From Emydura subglobosa (Eukaryota; Chordata; Testudines; Chelidae): DNA of 64,000 bases. Location of the stretch: NCBI GenBank assembly GCA_007922225.1, contig ML679960.1:7976844-8040843 (forward strand), written 5' to 3'. Each line of letters begins with the position of its first letter. The stretch's first letter is position 1. The translations under genes were made by a program, and so were the position numbers. The notes under the pieces are model-generated. The model was not told where the DNA came from and made no database searches. It saw only the letters and a program-made list of their open reading frames with translations. Shown one piece after another: positions 59,790 to 64,000 of the stretch.

Positions 59790-60070
59790 GCCCTGGTCTA
59801 CACTGACCTGGCAATTCGGCGGCAGTTGACAGGAGTTACGCAAGCTACGGAGAGTAGATTGACTGCTGTGCTTCTCTTCTGCACGGTGTCTTCACTGCAC
59901 TGCGCTGACGGAAACTCTGTTCCCGTCAACGCAGCACTACACTACTTGAGGGGGTGGTTTTATTCAGTCGACTTCCTGATCGATTGAGCAGGTCTACACT
60001 GACCGCTCAATTGATCCAGAAAGATTGATCTGGCGGTGGCGACTTTGCCGCCGTCAGTATAGACATATCC
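59790..60070. repeat. MITE with GCCCTGGTCTACACTG ends, possibly nested
   Basis: The left end GCCCTGGTCTACACTGAC pairs with the reverse-complemented right end GGATATGTCTATACTGAC. A second internal GGTCTACACTGACC (around 59991) suggests a nested or tandem copy. It belongs with the 55.2-kb family by terminal motif. Confidence 0.7.
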
Positions 60071-63000
60071 ATATTGTGCCTGATCCTGCTGCCTCACAAG
60101 TTGATATCAAAAGTCTACGGTTGAAATCAATGGCTGCAGTATTAGACCCAAAACAACCCGCAACAAAAAATCATTCATGACTTTGCTAAATTAAAAGCTC
60201 TTTTCTCCAAATGCAACCAGCATATTTGTTTTCAAAGAGGTTTAACTATATGAAAAGTCTGAAGTTGTTTTGGAACTAGAGGAAGGCAAAGAAACAGACA
60301 AAAGTCAAAAAATCTCAAGTGAGCATGACATTTTAATTACCTATAACTAAAAATAGTGTAATTAATTGTCTTCAAACTTTGGACATTCTTCTCTGCCTTC
60401 AGAGGAAATATGGCAAATTATAGGATAAATATTGTCCAAGCTATTTTTATAGTGATGTCAAACAGGGCTTTATAATGAATGCTTGTTGACACTTTAACTC
60501 TGGAGAAGTTGCCACCTTTACATAACAAAGCAGAAGAAGAAAGTTCATGTCTGTGTCCACTAATTTCTCTTTCATAAACAATATAAACTATTCCTTGAGT
60601 CCAAATCTCCCTGATTGCTCTGAAGTGATCAGAATAAAATGAAGCATCATCTGAAACCAACTGAATTGAACCTTATTATGTTGATTCTCTCAGCAGTCTA
60701 CATCTGGGCATGTTATTTATTTTCATCATTTTCCTAACTTTAGCCATAGAACCAGGTTATGAAAAGCAAATTCCATATAATTCTGTTTTGTCAGTCAGTT
60801 TTCAGACAACATGCTGCTCATATCACAGCTTTGAAATCCCAACTGTTGCAAAAAATCAATCTTTTGAGTCAGAGTATAGAGTACAGTATTTATTCCTTGA
60901 TGAATACATGGCAAAGTAATTAAAACCATTATAAATTCTTTTCTGTGGGTTTTAAAGTGTCTGTTAAACTATACTGAAGAGAACTATCCATGTATTTCTG
61001 TACTTCTAAAGTACCTTAGTAGAGTTGCATTCAAGAAGGATACATTCTTAACAGCAAAATATTTGGGTCCACTCATATTTTTGACATATATATGGGGAGC
61101 ATAATTACAAACAGGATGAAATTATTAGACATTATAATACTTTCTTGCTATGCTGAAAACTTCCTTTTCCTTACACAGTGTATGCATTGCTTACTACACT
61201 CTACTGCTTCCTGATGCGCACACACACAAGCAACCTCTGTACCTGATACTTTATTACTGTAACCATTCACAGTTCCAATTCATTGGGGCCACTTTCAAGG
61301 CAAGGTCACTTGTGGGCTAATGATGTCTTAAACATTTTTTCTTCATAAATGTGGCAGGGTTAGTGACATGATCTTGTGACATGAGAGTGAAATGAACCTG
61401 TGCAAAATGCCCTTAGAGATTTAGTCTCAATAATATTATGTGTGATTGTGAAGGAAAGGCTAGCTTAAGGTCACTTGTTTTTACGTGGACAACTTGGACA
61501 ATATTAAATGGACTGCCAGGTTTACAGAGGGTTGGGTTTTTTTTATGGTTTAAAATATTCTTTAACTTTTGTATTTATTAAAGAAAATTTCCTTTTTCTT
61601 CTAAAAGGAAAGGCATGGAAATAAAACAAAGACCTGTTTCATCTTTCTGGGGCAAGATGTAAAAAATACGCCAACATTAAAGTTTTGGATGTGTCTATTT
61701 TTGGATGCCTAATATGAGACCCCTTAATGAGACCCAATTTTCACAGCATGGTAACTGAGCACTAAAGGCATCTTGGGTTGGTTCCCCAGAAATTGAGGCA
61801 CCAAAAATCTACAGAAATAATGCAGTTTTGAAACAAAGTTAAGGCCCTTCTATAGCTAATGTTCTAAGCTAAGTATTTGACAACATGTACCTTTTCAATC
61901 TAAGGCTTTACAAAAAGTACAAAAATCTTAATCATATAACATGTTTGTTCTTTGGCCTTCATGTCACTTAGAAATGGCCAAAACAATATTTTTTAAACTG
62001 TTTAAAAATTATTTTTATCTAGTCTCCATTGTATACCCTGTCCTCAGATATATTATTACAATACAGGTATGAAACTCTAGAGAGATGGTACAGATTTACA
62101 CTGAAAATATTGACCGGCCCTATAATCACAGATGGAGATGAATGCCAAAACCTTTTGCTGTCTCAGGAAGGTAATACAAAATAAAAGTCTCAGGGAAAAA
62201 ACAACCAATATCAAATAATCACAAGTTGGGGGGGGGGGGCGCGAAGAAATACACAAAAAAGAAACAGAAAAGAACCTAGTTGCTGGTATAGTTGAATACA
62301 TTCCTCTCTTGTAGAATTGTTTAAGAGAAAGATCATACAAATTTTCTCCATTCTATTTTCTTTTTTTCTTTAAATAAAGAAAAAATGTTAACTTCCTTCC
62401 TCTGTAATAATTAGATTTCGTATTTGGAGGAGGGAGCAGAGGAATATTTTATAATACAAAGCCATAAATTCAGTTTACAAGAACTCAAATGAATGGAAGT
62501 TTAGCACTTAAAGTATTGCACAGGCAAGCTGAATCTTTTATATTGAACACTGTTAAATCTTGAAGGCAGGTAATTACTTTCAGGCTATATAATAACAAAT
62601 TACTTTTATTGCTACAGAGTTGCTGAAGTTAAAGTTTTGTTTTTGTCTATGCACGTGTATTTCCATATTTTTGTGTGTTTTCAAAGATGAGTAATACTTA
62701 AGCAGTTTGCTGACAAAACACTTGCATTAATAAGCTGTTCTTTTGTATACTGAGAAGCTTTTCATAACAGGACTGATGAGCTTTTCATAACAGGATGACA
62801 GAAGGATACAAGTCTCTCAGAAAGTTCTTACAGAAACACTCAAATGTGAAAAAGGTATGGAACAGTATATTTTTTTCCTGTTTACATCATGGATCTTTCT
62901 TTAGATTTCCTCCCTTTTTTCAAGTTCTGTATCTGACCCTTGAGCCTGTGATACCATCAGGATGGGTGCATTATAAATGAGATATACAGACAGATCGGCT

Positions 63001-63264
63001 TTCACTGCTGTAACACACACGTTTATAAAAGGGCACATTCTGTTACATGCAATTTTCATTATTAAAAAAACTACTCTGTTCCTTTTTCAGTATCTTAAAA
63101 TTCTAATCCTAGAATTTAATTTAAAACAGCTTAACTGTGGAATTTGTATGTTACAGACCTTAAGCTAAATATTTGCTGTTATGTTCCATGCTGAAATGAT
63201 TACCCTTATAATAGCTGTTACAAGCTTTCAGCTGCAAAAATCAATGTCTTAATGTTTCTCATAC
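60071..63264. other. AT-rich intronic sequence next to exon 51
   Basis: About 3.2 kb with no recognisable transposon termini, apart from a 12-base G run at 62228-62239 and short A/T runs. This repeat-poor stretch is downstream of the exon 51 donor in the transcript. Confidence 0.5.
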
Positions 63265-63500
63265 CTTTTGTTTGATGATCATGTCATTGATGTCATCAAG
63301 GTCGCCCACTGTCACTATCTGGGATTTTATCACTCGATCCAGTACAGAAAGCCAATCAGTGAGTTCTGCCCAGACCTTATTAAAGTCAGCCAGGGCTGGC
63401 ACCTCCAGAAGCAAGGAAGATGGCATTTCTAGTTTGGAGATGGTGGTTTCCTTGGTTACTACGGTTTGTGTAACCACAGTAACAGTTTGACCAGAAGTTA
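63265..63500 (-). CDS. DMD: Dystrophin coding exon, equivalent to human exon 51
   Basis: This internal exon encodes part of the dystrophin rod, the actin-to-dystroglycan linker under the muscle membrane. Read on the minus strand, it starts after a CAG acceptor (63501-63503) preceded by a T-rich tract. It ends in AAG followed by a GTATGA donor at 63264-63259. It is 236 bp: two bases finish a split codon, then 78 codons follow, ending in phase 0. The peptide includes LEMPSSLLLEVPALADFN and ends in MIIKQK. This matches the junction of hinge 3 and spectrin-like repeat 20 in vertebrate dystrophin. From memory the human exon is 233 bp, so this one carries one extra codon near its 5' end (TSGQT here, PTQT in human). 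Utrophin is the main alternative, but the hinge sequence is dystrophin-like. Confidence 0.97.
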
Positions 63501-63560
63501 CTGAAAATTTAAAAAAAATAAAAATGTTAGCATTATTGGATAAAGAGACTGTGACAAATT
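63501..63560 (-). promoter_or_regulatory. 3' splice site and likely branch point before exon 51
   Basis: On the minus strand the intron ends with a T-rich tract and then TTTTCAG. A TGCTAAC sequence fits the vertebrate branch-point consensus. Its candidate branch adenosine is plus-strand position 63527, 27 nt upstream of the exon, which is a typical spacing. The branch assignment is inferred from the motif. Confidence 0.75.
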
Positions 63561-64000
63561 GCTCATTTCAGTAATATAGTTCACTCACTGGAAAGGTAAT
63601 TATTTCAATGACTGTATCGTTTGTAATATTTTGTCCATTTGAAATGTGAAAATGAAAATAAAACAAATCACATTAATTTGTTATATACAGTATACCAAGC
63701 ATGTCATGATAGACACCCATACTGGCCCCCTCAGTCTTCCCCCACCCTGACTTACCTATAAGCGCTCACCCCATCCCAGCTGAGACAAAAGCAGTGTCAG
63801 AAATACCCCTGTGTGATCACCCCCAACCCTGAGGTCCCTGAAGTACTCTGGCCTCTTGCATGTGTCTGGCAGGGTGCATGAGACTGGTGGCTGTAGGTCC
63901 TCTAAGAACTTGGCACCAGTACCCGGTGGGTCCCAACATGCACTCTGCCGAGTGTTTGGAACACTACATTTCTCTCAGGGGCTCCAGTCACCCTTCATCT
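63501..64000 (-). other. DMD: 3' end of dystrophin intron 50
   Basis: This is intronic sequence upstream of exon 51 in transcript order. The first 200 bases are AT-rich. From about 63715 to the window edge the composition becomes clearly richer in C and G, which suggests the edge of an interspersed repeat. I cannot name it. No ORF or RNA gene is seen. Confidence 0.85.

Larger units (their letters stand above)
16499..63264 (-). other. DMD: Complete dystrophin intron 51
   Basis: This 46,766-bp intron runs from a GT donor (GTATGA, 63264-63259) to an AG acceptor (16500-16499). Human intron 51 is about 44 kb from memory, so the long-intron layout appears conserved. Contents, high to low coordinate: about 3 kb of AT-rich unique-looking sequence; MITEs at 59.8, 58.0, 56.35, 55.2 and 53.5 kb; a LINE at 51.2 kb; PLEs at 49.9-50.6, 32.6, 25.2-26.4 and 18.4 kb; CR1 fragments at 46.1, 42.0-43.0 and 34.4 kb; a hAT at 33.0 kb; and a MIR-type SINE at 31.9 kb. 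No additional exon is supported. Confidence 0.93.

Noticed and set aside
63272..63490. 72-codon plus-strand ORF over exon 51
   Set aside because: It is the antisense shadow of the dystrophin exon, kept open by coding constraint on the minus strand.

Overview
This window looks like nuclear DNA of a vertebrate, most likely a turtle or another non-avian reptile. It is AT-rich, has no long open reading frames, and is full of decayed CR1 and other LINE fragments, Penelope-like elements (PLEs), hAT and Harbinger-type miniature transposons, and tRNA-derived SINE pieces. Several repeats match consensus sequences I remember from turtle genomes. The species call is inference; 'vertebrate, sauropsid-like' is well supported.

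The only host gene I can support is dystrophin (DMD), on the minus strand. Two coding exons are visible. The one at 63265..63500 corresponds to human exon 51 and the one at 16381..16498 to human exon 52. Both have correct splice sites, compatible phases and clear protein similarity. Transcription runs from high to low coordinates, so the window holds the end of intron 50 (63501..64000), exon 51, all of intron 51 (46,766 bp), exon 52, and the start of intron 52 (16380..1). The exons encode the hinge 3 / spectrin-repeat 20 part of the rod domain.

The rest is intronic. Intron 52 contains a CR1 tail split by a 1,150-bp hAT insertion (3992..5141), a LINE reverse-transcriptase relic with a C-terminal zinc-finger remnant (about 7270..8600), and a composite repeat near 12.15-13.89 kb. 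That composite is interrupted by a GC-rich hAT element with a perfect 8-bp target-site duplication (12896..13710). Intron 51 contains four plus-strand PLE copies: 18.45, 25.23-26.43, 32.6 and 49.88-50.58 kb. Two have target-site duplications and an inverted terminus at the 5' end, and three carry intact or decayed hammerhead-ribozyme-like cores. Intron 51 also holds a CR1 3' end (42.04-42.99 kb), several terminal-inverted-repeat MITEs and a few simple repeats.

There is no operon-like layout, CRISPR array, canonical tRNA/rRNA gene or new protein-coding locus. Nearly all short ORFs are chance frames or transposon remnants. The observations most worth following up are the PLE/hammerhead structures, the dated nested insertions, and a substitution at a dystrophin codon that in humans is a known nonsense-mutation site.
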